The notes below the pieces were generated by a model. That model was not told the origin of the DNA. It worked only from the letters and a program-made list of their open reading frames with translations, and did no database searches. 64,000 bases of DNA from CAVVSD01 sp963757125 (GTDB lineage: Bacteria > Actinomycetota > Thermoleophilia > Solirubrobacterales > Solirubrobacteraceae): assembly GCA_963757125.1 (NCBI GenBank), contig CAVWQP010000009.1:186001-250000 (forward strand), given 5' to 3'. The translations under genes were made by a program, and so were the position numbers. Positions 18,287-25,771 of the stretch are shown piece by piece; position 1 is the first letter of the stretch, and each line of letters opens with the position of its first letter.

Positions 18287-18671
18287 GTCCGTCGGCTTCT
18301 CGACGTGGAACGACGTCCCGTCCTACGAGTTCGTCGACGGCGTCAACATCCACGCGATCGGCGGCGACCAGGTGCTCATGTGCCGCGTCGTGTACCAGCC
18401 GGGCAAGACCGTTCCGCGCCACGCCCACGACCAGACCGAGCAGCTCATGGCGGTCGTCGAGGGCTCGGTGCGGATGACGATCGGCGACGAGACCCGGGAC
18501 CTCGGCCCCGGTGACGTCGTGTGCGTCAACCGCGGGATCGAGCACGAGCTCTATTCCGAGCACGGGGTGACGTTCTTCGAGGCGCTCGCCCCGGTCCCGC
18601 TCGACCACGTCCCGGACAAGCAGCGCGATCTGTTCCTGTCCGAGGGCGGCGCAACGCACGTGGAGAAATAG
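18279..18671 (+). CDS. Small cupin protein
   Basis: 130-residue single-domain cupin with both conserved motifs: GKTVPRHAHDQTEQLMAVVEG (His, His, Glu metal ligands) and GDVVCVNRGIEHEL (His). Starts inside the end of the Mo-hydroxylase gene and ends 1 nt before the SDR gene, so it belongs to the operon. Could be an isomerase, a dioxygenase or a binding protein; not decidable. Confidence 0.85.
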   Translation: MPESVGFSTWNDVPSYEFVDGVNIHAIGGDQVLMCRVVYQPGKTVPRHAHDQTEQLMAVVEGSVRMTIGDETRDLGPGDVVCVNRGIEHELYSEHGVTFFEALAPVPLDHVPDKQRDLFLSEGGATHVEK

Positions 18672-18672
18672 C

Positions 18673-19392
18673 GTGGGCGAATTCGACGGCAAGGTCGCGC
18701 TCGTCACCGGCGGCGGGCGCGGCATCGGCCAAGCGGTCGGCGAGCTGCTGCTCGCGCGCGGCGCGAAGGTCGCGTCGTTCGACCTCGATGCGAGCGGCTC
18801 GCCGGACGGCGCCGTGCCGGTGGAGGGCGACGCGACCGACTCCTCGTCGGTCGCGGACGCCGTCGCGCGCGTCGAGCGCGAGGTCGGGCCGATCGACGCG
18901 GTCGTGTGCTGCGCCGGCACGGCGGGCGACTCGCTGCGCACGGTCGACGTCACCGACGACGAGTGGCGGCGGGTGTTCGCGCTGAACTGCGACGGCGTCT
19001 TCTACTTCAACCGCGAGGCGGCGCGCGTGATGGCTCCGCGCGGCAGCGGGCGCATCGTCAACGTCGCCTCGATCGCCGGCAAGGAGGGCAACCCGATGGC
19101 CGCCGCGTACTCGGCGTCCAAGGCCGCGGTGATCGGGATGACGAAGTCGTTCGGCAAGGACCTCGCCACGTCCGGCGTGCTCGTCAACGCGGTCGCGCCG
19201 GCGGTGATCGCGACGCCGATGCTCGCCCAGATGTCCCAGGAGCACATCGACTACATGGTCGAGAAGATCCCGATGGGACGGCTGGGCCAGCCGGCCGAGG
19301 TGGCCGAGCTCATCGCGTTCCTGGCCAGCGAGCGGATGTCGTTCTCGACCGGCGCGACGTTCGACATCTCCGGCGGGCGGGCAACGTTCTAG
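18673..19392 (+). CDS. Short-chain dehydrogenase/reductase
   Basis: 239-residue NAD(P)-dependent SDR. TGGGRGIG near residue 13, CCAGTAGD in the NNAG position (first Asn replaced by Cys), Ser in NVASIAG and the active-site YSASK. GTG start 1 nt after the cupin stop. Second SDR of the locus, presumably acting on the product of the Mo hydroxylase or the downstream ring-opening step. Confidence 0.9.
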   Translation: MGEFDGKVALVTGGGRGIGQAVGELLLARGAKVASFDLDASGSPDGAVPVEGDATDSSSVADAVARVEREVGPIDAVVCCAGTAGDSLRTVDVTDDEWRRVFALNCDGVFYFNREAARVMAPRGSGRIVNVASIAGKEGNPMAAAYSASKAAVIGMTKSFGKDLATSGVLVNAVAPAVIATPMLAQMSQEHIDYMVEKIPMGRLGQPAEVAELIAFLASERMSFSTGATFDISGGRATF

Positions 19393-19396
19393 GACC

Positions 19397-20071
19397 GTGC
19401 CACCCGCACTCGCCGCCGCGCTCACGGCGGCCCTGACCTCGGCGTCCGATCCGCTCGACCGCGCAGCGGCCGTCATCCGCGCGGCGTTCGGGATGGATCG
19501 GGTGTCGGTCGCGCGGGTGGATCCGGATGCCGGGCGCTTCGAGATCGTGGCGACGGACGGCGCCGAGCTGCTCGCGGCCGGGTGCGAGCTGCCCGTCGCG
19601 ACGTGCACGTACTTCCTCACCACCGCCCGGGGCGAGGAGTTCGCCGAGCGGGACTTCGCGCGGTCGCGCACGTTCGACCTCCCGCTCGACGGCGTCGTGC
19701 AGGCGGCGGGCTTCCGGGCCGGCGGCTCCGCGCCGGTTCGCGTGGAGGGCCGCACGATCGGCGCGATCTCGTTCTCCGACGGCGCGCCGCGCGCCGGGAT
19801 GGGCGGGGCGGTCCACGACCTGGCCGACGTCGGGCCGCTGCTCGCGCCCTACCTCGTGCCGCGCACGGCGGCCCCCGCGCCGCACCTGAGCCCCCGCGAG
19901 CACGAGGTGCTCGGCGCGCTGGAGGCAGGGCTGCGCTTCAAGCAGGTCGCGCTGGCGCTCGGGATCTCCGAGGCGACGGCGAAGACCCACGGTCGCAACC
20001 TCTTCCGCAAGCTCGACGTGACGTCGCGCGCGGAGGCGGTCCACGCCGCGCGGCTGCTCGGCATCGTCTGA
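19397..20071 (+). CDS. GAF-like sensor with LuxR-type HTH
   Basis: 224-residue regulator. Residues about 15-150 form a GAF-like small-molecule-binding domain (AAFGMDRVSVARVDPDAGRF, then RVEGRTIGAISFSD); residues 163-224 are a LuxR/NarL helix-turn-helix (LSPREHEVLGALEAG, then ATAKTHGRNLFRKLDV). No phosphoacceptor receiver domain is present. GTG start 4 nt after the SDR stop, so it is co-transcribed with the Mo-hydroxylase operon and probably controls it in response to substrate. Confidence 0.85.
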   Translation: MPPALAAALTAALTSASDPLDRAAAVIRAAFGMDRVSVARVDPDAGRFEIVATDGAELLAAGCELPVATCTYFLTTARGEEFAERDFARSRTFDLPLDGVVQAAGFRAGGSAPVRVEGRTIGAISFSDGAPRAGMGGAVHDLADVGPLLAPYLVPRTAAPAPHLSPREHEVLGALEAGLRFKQVALALGISEATAKTHGRNLFRKLDVTSRAEAVHAARLLGIV

Positions 20072-20142
20072 ACGTGCGATGGCGCCCGTCGCGGCGCCGG
20101 GCCAGACTCGGGCGTCGGTCCCACCGCACGAGAGGAGAGAAC

Positions 20143-21024
20143 ATGGGTCTCGAGGTGAAGGTCCTCGACCTGGGCGACATCGAGCTCGACACGAGCTTCC
20201 TCGTCCTCGCGCAGGATCCCGGGCGCCGGCAGGAGGTGCCGACGTTCGGCTTCCTCATCACCGGCGGGGAGGCGCCGATCGTGGTCGACACGGGCTTCAG
20301 CGAGCCGTCGATCATGGGCAACCTCGGCATGCAGGGCTGGTGGCGCGACGGTCAGGGGATGGAGGGCCAGCTCGAGAGGCACGGGCTGAAGATGGAGGAC
20401 GTCCGCTACGTCCTGCACACGCATCTGCACATCGACCACGCCGGCTACGACTCGCACTTCCCGATGGACGGGACGACCGTGGTCATCAACCGCCGCGAGC
20501 TCGAGTACTCGGTCTCCGGCCTGATGGGCGAGCAGTATCCGGCGCTCTACATGAAGCACCTGGTCGACCGTCTGCACCATCCGGGGGCGCTGCGCCTGCT
20601 GGATCTCGAGGTCGTCGCCGAGGAGGAGATCATCCCCGGCGTCCGCGTCCAGGCCGCGGGCGGCCACACCGAGGGGTCGATGAACATCCTGGTCGACACC
20701 GACGAGGGCGTGGCGAACATCTGCGGCGACGTCATCTACGACGTCGAGCACCAGCTCATCCACCGCCACCTGCAGGTGATGGCCGACGACCCGGCGGTGA
20801 CGGGCAACCACGGCGGGAGCAAGAGGGCGGAGAAGGCGGCGATCCGCAAGGCCCTGAACGGCTCGCGGTTCGTGCTGCCGGCCCACGACCGCCCGGCGGT
20901 GCTGGAGCGCGGGCAGGTCGTCGGCAGGACGTTCGACTCGGTCCCGGGCGAGCTGATCTCCAACGACGCGTGGCCCGGGAAGCTCACGCGCGACACCGTG
21001 GGGTCTGGGGCCGGGGTCGGCTAG
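20143..21024 (+). CDS. Metallo-beta-lactamase-fold hydrolase (AHL-lactonase-like)
   Basis: 293-residue MBL-fold enzyme. The metal motif HTHLHIDHAG lies near residue 93, the further His in AAGGHTEGSMNILV and Asp in NICGDVIYD, and the last His near LPAHDRP. The layout matches N-acyl-homoserine-lactone lactonases, but the same subfamily contains many catabolic lactonases. Last gene of the Mo-hydroxylase unit, with its own good ribosome site (AGAGGAGA) and a 71-nt gap after the regulator. A lactone-opening step in the pathway is the simpler reading; quorum quenching is possible but unsupported. Confidence 0.85.
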   Translation: MGLEVKVLDLGDIELDTSFLVLAQDPGRRQEVPTFGFLITGGEAPIVVDTGFSEPSIMGNLGMQGWWRDGQGMEGQLERHGLKMEDVRYVLHTHLHIDHAGYDSHFPMDGTTVVINRRELEYSVSGLMGEQYPALYMKHLVDRLHHPGALRLLDLEVVAEEEIIPGVRVQAAGGHTEGSMNILVDTDEGVANICGDVIYDVEHQLIHRHLQVMADDPAVTGNHGGSKRAEKAAIRKALNGSRFVLPAHDRPAVLERGQVVGRTFDSVPGELISNDAWPGKLTRDTVGSGAGVG

Positions 21025-21242
21025 GGATGGTGGCGCGCCGCGCGGGTCGCGGCGGTGGCGCGTGACGGGTCCGAACGGCGGCGAGCACGGGTGAGCTATT
21101 GCTCGCATACCGACGAAGTCCACCCGCGCTCCAGCGGCGGCTGATCGGGGCGGTACGGCGGCGTCGCCGCCCGCCTCCACCTCCCTGACTGACAGTCCGG
21201 GCGAGGCGTCGGGCCCGGGCAAACGGCGGCGTGGAGCTCACC
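21025..21242. other. Convergent intergenic region
   Basis: 218 bp between the converging MBL and sigma-factor genes, the longest gap in the window. It holds two small hairpins: GAGC-TATT-GCTC at 21093-21104 and GGCGGC-GTC-GCCGCC at 21157-21171. Neither has a T-tract. I see no gene or RNA here. Confidence 0.5.
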
Positions 21243-22514
21243 TCACAAAGCAGCCTCCGCCGCCGCCCGAGCCCGCCGGTCCACCAGGTCCGCGCGCTGC
21301 GCCGCGTTCGCGCTCGCGCCGATGGCCGCCGCGTACGCCGCGTCGGCGGCGTCGAGGTCGCCGGCGCGGCGCAGCAGGTCCGCGCGGGCGGCGAGCAGCG
21401 GCACGTAGTCGCGCAGCGCGCGCTCGTCGCGGAGCTCGTCCAGCAGCTCCAGGCCTGCCTCGGGCGTCCGCGCGAACGACACCGCGACCGCGCGGTTCAC
21501 CGCCACCACCGGCGTCGGCTGCAGCCGCTGCAGCTCGCCGTACAGCGACGCGATCCAGCCCCAGTCCGTCGCCGCGAACGAGCGTGCGCGGTCGTGGCAC
21601 AGCGCGATCCCCGCCTGCAGGGCGTACGGCCCCGGCTCGCGCAGCCGCAGCGAGCGCTCGAGCAGGCTGGTGGCCTCCGCGATCGCGTCGCGATCCCAGA
21701 GCCGCCGATCCTGGTCGCGCAGGTCGATCGGCTCGCCGTCGGGTCCGGTCCGCGCCGCCCGCCGCGCGTCCGTGAACAACATGAGCGCGAGCAGGCCGTG
21801 GGCCTCCGCGTCGTCGGGCATGAGCTCGCACAGCAGCCGGCCGAGCCGGATCGCCTCCGCGCAGAGGTCCGGCCGCGTCAGCTCGTCCCCGTCGGACGCG
21901 GTGTGGCCCTCCGTGAACACGAGGTACACGACGGCGAGCACGCCGCGCATGCGCTCGTCGAGCAGCTCGTCGGACGGGACGCGGAACGGGACGCGCGCGT
22001 GCGCGATCTTCCGCCGCGCGCGCAGCAGCCGGGCCGCCATCGTCGGCTCCGGCACGAGGAACGCCCGCGCCGTCTGCGCCGTGCTCAGGCCGCCCAGCGA
22101 CTTCACCGTCAGCGCGACGCGCGCGGGCAGCGCGAGCGACGGGTGGCAGCACGCGAACAGCAGTCGCAGGCGGTCGTCGGTGAGAGAGGTGTCGTCGTCC
22201 ATCGTCGGGTCGTGGGCATGCGTCACCGCGGAGCCGTCGCGCTCGGCGAGCGCCTCGAGCGTGCGCAGCCGCTCGTCGAGCGCGCGGGTCCGGCGGAGCC
22301 GGTCGATCGCCCGCCGCCTGGCGGTGGTCGTGAGCCAGGCGGCGGGGATCTCGGGCACGCCGTCGCGCGGCCACGTGGCCAGCGCGACGGCGTAGGCGTC
22401 CTGCAGCGCGTCCTCGGCGAGCGCGAGATCCCCGCCGAGATGGCGGACGAGCGTCGCCAGGACGCGGGGGCCGTCCTCGCGGGCGGCCCGCTCGAGCGCG
22501 CCGGAGGGTGTCAA
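21243..22514 (-). CDS. ECF42-type RNA polymerase sigma factor with C-terminal TPR-like extension
   Basis: 423 residues, far longer than an ordinary ECF sigma factor. Region 2 (EDALQDAYAVALATWPRDG, then ARRRAIDRLRR) and region 4 (ALTVKSLGGLSTAQTARAFL, then ARRKIAHA) are followed by a roughly 200-residue helical extension (LAVVYLVFTEGHTASDG through GLELLDELRDERALRDY), the hallmark of ECF42. These sigma factors are coded with a DGPF/YciI protein and drive its gene; no anti-sigma factor is involved. The TTG start is proposed because it overlaps the YciI stop as TTGA. Confidence 0.88.
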   Translation of the reverse strand: MTPSGALERAAREDGPRVLATLVRHLGGDLALAEDALQDAYAVALATWPRDGVPEIPAAWLTTTARRRAIDRLRRTRALDERLRTLEALAERDGSAVTHAHDPTMDDDTSLTDDRLRLLFACCHPSLALPARVALTVKSLGGLSTAQTARAFLVPEPTMAARLLRARRKIAHARVPFRVPSDELLDERMRGVLAVVYLVFTEGHTASDGDELTRPDLCAEAIRLGRLLCELMPDDAEAHGLLALMLFTDARRAARTGPDGEPIDLRDQDRRLWDRDAIAEATSLLERSLRLREPGPYALQAGIALCHDRARSFAATDWGWIASLYGELQRLQPTPVVAVNRAVAVSFARTPEAGLELLDELRDERALRDYVPLLAARADLLRRAGDLDAADAAYAAAIGASANAAQRADLVDRRARAAAEAAL

Positions 22515-22855
22515 TCGAAGACGACGACCGGTCGCACTTCGACCGACCCGTAGGTGATGTTCGGCATCTTCGCCGCCCAGCCGAGCGCGGCATCGAGGTC
22601 GTCGACGTCGATCAGGTAGTAGCCGCCGAGGATCTCCTTCGTCTCCGCGAACGGGCCGTCCGTGAGCAGCGTCTCGTCGTTGCGGACGCGCACCGTCGTG
22701 GCCGTGTCGGGGAACTGCAGCGCGTTGCCACCCTTCATCGCGCCGGAGGCCTCGAGCTCCTGGGTGTAGGTGAACCACTTCTGCATGGCCTCCTGGCTCT
22801 GTGCCTCCGCGGGAGCCTCGGCCGGGTTGCCGTAGATGAGGAGCAGGTACTCCAT
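22511..22855 (-). CDS. DGPF/YciI-family protein, ECF42 partner
   Basis: 114-residue protein with the signature LLTDGPFAETKEILGGYYLI in the middle and the family start MEYLLLIYG. Biochemical function is unknown; it is the standard target and neighbour of ECF42 sigma genes. Ribosome site GGAGG before the ATG. Its 5' leader holds a 8-bp hairpin (22876-22896) and a promoter matching the ECF42 consensus. Confidence 0.92.
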   Translation of the reverse strand: MEYLLLIYGNPAEAPAEAQSQEAMQKWFTYTQELEASGAMKGGNALQFPDTATTVRVRNDETLLTDGPFAETKEILGGYYLIDVDDLDAALGWAAKMPNITYGSVEVRPVVVFD

Positions 22856-22875
22856 GTCGTCGCCTCCTTCTCGGT

Positions 22876-22896
22876 GCTCCGGCCGGGTGCCGGAGC
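22876..22896 (-). other. Hairpin in the 5' leader of the yciI-sigma operon
   Basis: GCTCCGGC-CGGGT-GCCGGAGC forms a perfect 8-bp stem with a 5-nt loop, ending 20 nt before the yciI ATG. It could influence translation or mRNA stability; no known riboswitch is recognised. Confidence 0.45.
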
Positions 22897-22910
22897 TGGT
22901 CCGCCTCCGT

Positions 22911-22937
22911 GACGAACCGCCCGGCGCGGATTCGACA
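22911..22937 (-). promoter_or_regulatory. Candidate ECF42-dependent promoter
   Basis: TGTCGA (22937-22932) and CGTC (22914-22911) are spaced by 17 nt on the minus strand, 56 nt before the yciI start. TGTCGA with a CGA/TC-type -10 is the target motif I recall for the ECF42 group, so the unit is probably autoregulated. Confidence 0.6.
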
Positions 22938-22992
22938 CCTTTCCACGCCGGTCGTCCAATTGGCGCGTAGACGCTCGTGGCATGCTCGCGTC

Positions 22993-23811
22993 ATGGACAG
23001 GCTCCTCGAACGCATCGGGCTCGCCGCAATGCCCGCCCCGGACGTCGACGGCCTGCGCGAGCTGCATCGCGCCTACGTCGGCTCGGTCCCCTACGAGGCC
23101 CTGGCGGTCCAGCTCGGCGAGAGCGCGCCGCTGCACTCCGGGGACCTCCTGGACCGAGTCGTGTCGGGTGGGCGCGGCGGCTACTGCTTCGAGGTCAACA
23201 CCGTCCTGCACGACCTGCTCGCCGGCGCGGGCTTCACGGTCGAGCGTCGCATCGCGAACGTCGGCGGCGCCGAGCTGCCCAATCACATGGCGCTCGTGGT
23301 CGACGTCGACGGCGAGACGTACCTGGCCGACTCCGGCCTCGGCGAGGGGCCGCTCGATCCCGTCCCGCTCGTCGACGGCGCGACGACGCCCGGCCCGATG
23401 AGCTGGACCGTCCGCCGCACGGAGGACGGCTGGCGCCTCGAGCAGCACGAGTGGGGATCGGTCGCGTACTTCACGTTCGGCGACCCGCGCGCGGACCTCG
23501 ACGACTTCCAGCCCCACCACCGGCGCCTCTCGAGCGAGCCGGAGTCGTCCTTCGTGCAGACGCTCGTGGTGCAGCGCCCCTACGACGACCGGATCGTGAC
23601 GCTGCGCTCCCGGACGCTGTCGGTCGACGGCCCGGGCGTGCGCAAGCGCGACGTCCTGCCCGACGCGGCCGCATGGGCGACGGCGCTGCACGACGAGTTC
23701 GGCGTCGACCCGGCGGTCCTGGGGGACGAGCGGATGGCGCGGCTGTGGGGGCTCGCCAGTGCGCAGCACGACGCGTTCCTGGCGCGCGAGCGGAATACCG
23801 TTGACATCTGA
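22993..23811 (+). CDS. nat: Arylamine N-acetyltransferase
   Basis: 272-residue NAT that transfers an acetyl group from acetyl-CoA to arylamines or hydrazines. The Cys-His-Asp triad is visible: Cys65 in RGGYCFE, His98 in LPNHMALVV and Asp113 in YLADSGLG. Full family length. The ATG at 22993 has CATGCT 6 nt upstream, a weak version of the leaderless pattern. The downstream TetR gene follows after 24 nt whose sequence, together with the last codons of nat, forms a tandem repeat. Confidence 0.92.
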   Translation: MDRLLERIGLAAMPAPDVDGLRELHRAYVGSVPYEALAVQLGESAPLHSGDLLDRVVSGGRGGYCFEVNTVLHDLLAGAGFTVERRIANVGGAELPNHMALVVDVDGETYLADSGLGEGPLDPVPLVDGATTPGPMSWTVRRTEDGWRLEQHEWGSVAYFTFGDPRADLDDFQPHHRRLSSEPESSFVQTLVVQRPYDDRIVTLRSRTLSVDGPGVRKRDVLPDAAAWATALHDEFGVDPAVLGDERMARLWGLASAQHDAFLARERNTVDI

Positions 23812-23827
23812 ATACCGTTGGTATCTA
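23794..23827 (+). repeat. Two tandem 17-bp repeats, candidate TetR operator/promoter
   Basis: AATACCGTTGACATCTG (23794-23810) is followed directly by AATACCGTTGGTATCTA (23811-23827), 14 of 17 identical. The second copy contains the perfect dyad ATACC-GTT-GGTAT. A consensus -35 TTGACA (23801-23806) lies in the first copy and a weak -10 (TCTAAT at 23824, 17-nt spacer) in the second, just before the TetR start. Confidence 0.6.
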
Positions 23828-23835
23828 ATCTGCGC

Positions 23836-24432
23836 ATGGCCACCCGGCTGTCCCGGCCCGAGCAGGTGCAGCGCAACCGCGGTCTCGTGCTCGAGGCGGC
23901 GCGCCGCGTCTTCCTCGAGCGCGGGTACGCCGGCGCGACGCTCGAGGCGATCGCCGATGAGGCCGGGTTCTCCAAGGGCGTCGTGTACTCCCAGTTCGCG
24001 GGCAAGCCGGATCTGCTGCTGGCGCTGCTCGAGCAGCGCATCGAGGAACGCGCGACCTCCAATGCCGAGCGCGCCGCCGCGCTCACGGGCGCCGAGGGCC
24101 TGCGCTCGCTGCTGCGGACCAACGCCAGGCTCGGCGACGAGGACGCCGACTGGACGCAGCTGGTCATCGAGTTCCGGCTCGTCGCTGCACGCGACGCGCG
24201 GCTCAACGCGCGCTACGCCGCCCTGCACGCACGCACGGTCGAGCACCTGGGAGCAGCGCTGGCGGACATCGCCGCCCGGGGCGGCGAGCAGCTCGTCCTC
24301 GGGCAGCGCCATACCGCTGAGCTGATCCTCGCGCTCGGATCGGGTGTGAGCCTCGAGCGCACCGCGCAGCCCGCCGCGCTGCCCGAGTCGACGCTCGAGG
24401 CGCTCGTCGGGCGGCTCTCGGAGCCCGTCTGA
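23836..24432 (+). CDS. TetR-family transcriptional regulator
   Basis: 198 residues. N-terminal helix-turn-helix (ARRVFLERGYAGATLEAIAD and FSKGVVYSQFAGKPDLL) with a helical ligand domain behind it. ATG at 23836 is chosen over the TTG six codons earlier because it starts just after the presumed promoter. Probably represses its own transcript and perhaps nat via the tandem repeats that precede it. Followed after 9 nt by the PaaK-like gene, so both are likely co-transcribed. Confidence 0.9.
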   Translation: MATRLSRPEQVQRNRGLVLEAARRVFLERGYAGATLEAIADEAGFSKGVVYSQFAGKPDLLLALLEQRIEERATSNAERAAALTGAEGLRSLLRTNARLGDEDADWTQLVIEFRLVAARDARLNARYAALHARTVEHLGAALADIAARGGEQLVLGQRHTAELILALGSGVSLERTAQPAALPESTLEALVGRLSEPV

Positions 24433-24441
24433 GGGGGAGCT

Positions 24442-25770
24442 GTGCCTGCCGCCACAACCACGCCACTGCACACGCTGCGCAGCACGCTGGAGTCCGGCCT
24501 CACGTCGGCGTATCCCGCGCTGATCGAGCGCGCCGGGTGGAGCCGCGAGCAGCTGCTCGACCACCAGCGCGTCCGTCTCCTGTCCCTCCTGCGCGACGCG
24601 ATCGCGCGGTCGCCGTTCCATGCCCGCCGTCTCGCCGGCATCGACCCGGAGGCAGTCGACCCGACCGATCTGAGCGTCCTGCCGATCATGACGAAGGCCG
24701 ACATGATGGCCGGGCTCGACGAGGTGTTCACGGATCGACGCCTCACCCGAGCGGGCATCGAGGAGACGCTCGCCGTGACGGAGGACGAGCCACTCGTCGT
24801 GCACGACCGCTTCCTCGCGTTCACCTCGGGCGGCAGCTCGGGCGTGCGCGGTGTGTTCGCCTACGACGTCCCAGGACTCGTGGCCGGGTTCCTCGGCCCG
24901 CTGACGCGCGGGCTCGCCGCACGGATCGCGGCCATGGGCGGGCCGCCGCCTGGCGGCGTCCCCGTCGCGATCGTGGGCGCCCGGTCGGCCGTGCACCCGA
25001 CGGGCTGCGCGCAGCCGCTGACCCTCGGCAGCCGGCTGCCGTTCCACTACCTGGCGGTGCCCGCGACCGACCCGCTGCCTGTCATCGTCGCCCGGCTCGA
25101 GGAGCTGCGCCCCGCGATGCTGTTCGGCTATCCCACGGTGCTCGCGCGGATCGCCCAGGCGGGGCTGAGCTTCACGCCGATGGCGGTGACGAGCGTGAGC
25201 GAGACGCTCACGCCGGAGCTGCGCGCGATCATCCGCGACGGCCTCGGCGCTCCGATCGTCGACAGCTACGCCACGACGGAGGGACTGACCGGGACCAGCG
25301 GGCCGGACGACGACGTGATCATGCTCGCCGAGGACAGCTGCATCGTGGAGGTCCTCGAGGACCGCGTCCTCGTGACGAACCTGGGCAACCGGGTGCAGCC
25401 GCTCATCCGCTACGAGCTCAACGACCGCATGACCGTCGTGTCCACCGACGGCCTGGTCCGCGTCCGGGTGGAGGGTCGTGCCGACCCGGTGCTCCGCTAC
25501 GGCGACGTCGGGGTGCACCCCATCGCGATCCGCTCCGAGCTCGTCCACACGCCGGCCGTCCTCGACTACCAGGTGCGCCAGACCGCCGGCGGCGTCGACG
25601 TCGAGGTGCTCGCGCCGGTCGGCGTCGACGCCGTGGATCTGTGCGCCCGCATCGCGCGGGCGATGGAGGCGGCGGGCCTCCGCCGCCCGGCGGTGAGCGT
25701 GCGCGCCGTCGCCGGTCTCGCGCGACACCCCGAGACCGGCAAGCTCGCGCGTTTCGTGCCGCTGCGCTGA
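24442..25770 (+). CDS. PaaK-like adenylate-forming enzyme (phenylacetate-CoA ligase family)
   Basis: 442-residue ANL-superfamily enzyme. The P-loop-like motif TSGGSSGVRGVFAYD lies near residue 130, the A5 motif DSYATTEGL near 273 and a short C-terminal domain ends in ETGKLARFVPLR. PaaK-type enzymes activate aryl acids to CoA thioesters through an adenylate. The A8-like region is compact and the substrate cannot be told. GTG start with ribosome site GAGGGGGAG. Coded behind TetR; its 3' end is 1 nt from the converging HMGL-like gene, with no terminator between. Confidence 0.82.
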   Translation: MPAATTTPLHTLRSTLESGLTSAYPALIERAGWSREQLLDHQRVRLLSLLRDAIARSPFHARRLAGIDPEAVDPTDLSVLPIMTKADMMAGLDEVFTDRRLTRAGIEETLAVTEDEPLVVHDRFLAFTSGGSSGVRGVFAYDVPGLVAGFLGPLTRGLAARIAAMGGPPPGGVPVAIVGARSAVHPTGCAQPLTLGSRLPFHYLAVPATDPLPVIVARLEELRPAMLFGYPTVLARIAQAGLSFTPMAVTSVSETLTPELRAIIRDGLGAPIVDSYATTEGLTGTSGPDDDVIMLAEDSCIVEVLEDRVLVTNLGNRVQPLIRYELNDRMTVVSTDGLVRVRVEGRADPVLRYGDVGVHPIAIRSELVHTPAVLDYQVRQTAGGVDVEVLAPVGVDAVDLCARIARAMEAAGLRRPAVSVRAVAGLARHPETGKLARFVPLR

Positions 25771-25771
25771 C

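Noticed and set aside
21025..21242. A small RNA or tRNA in the longest intergenic gap
   Set aside because: Only short hairpins without a terminator tail are seen; no tRNA-like cloverleaf or recognisable RNA.
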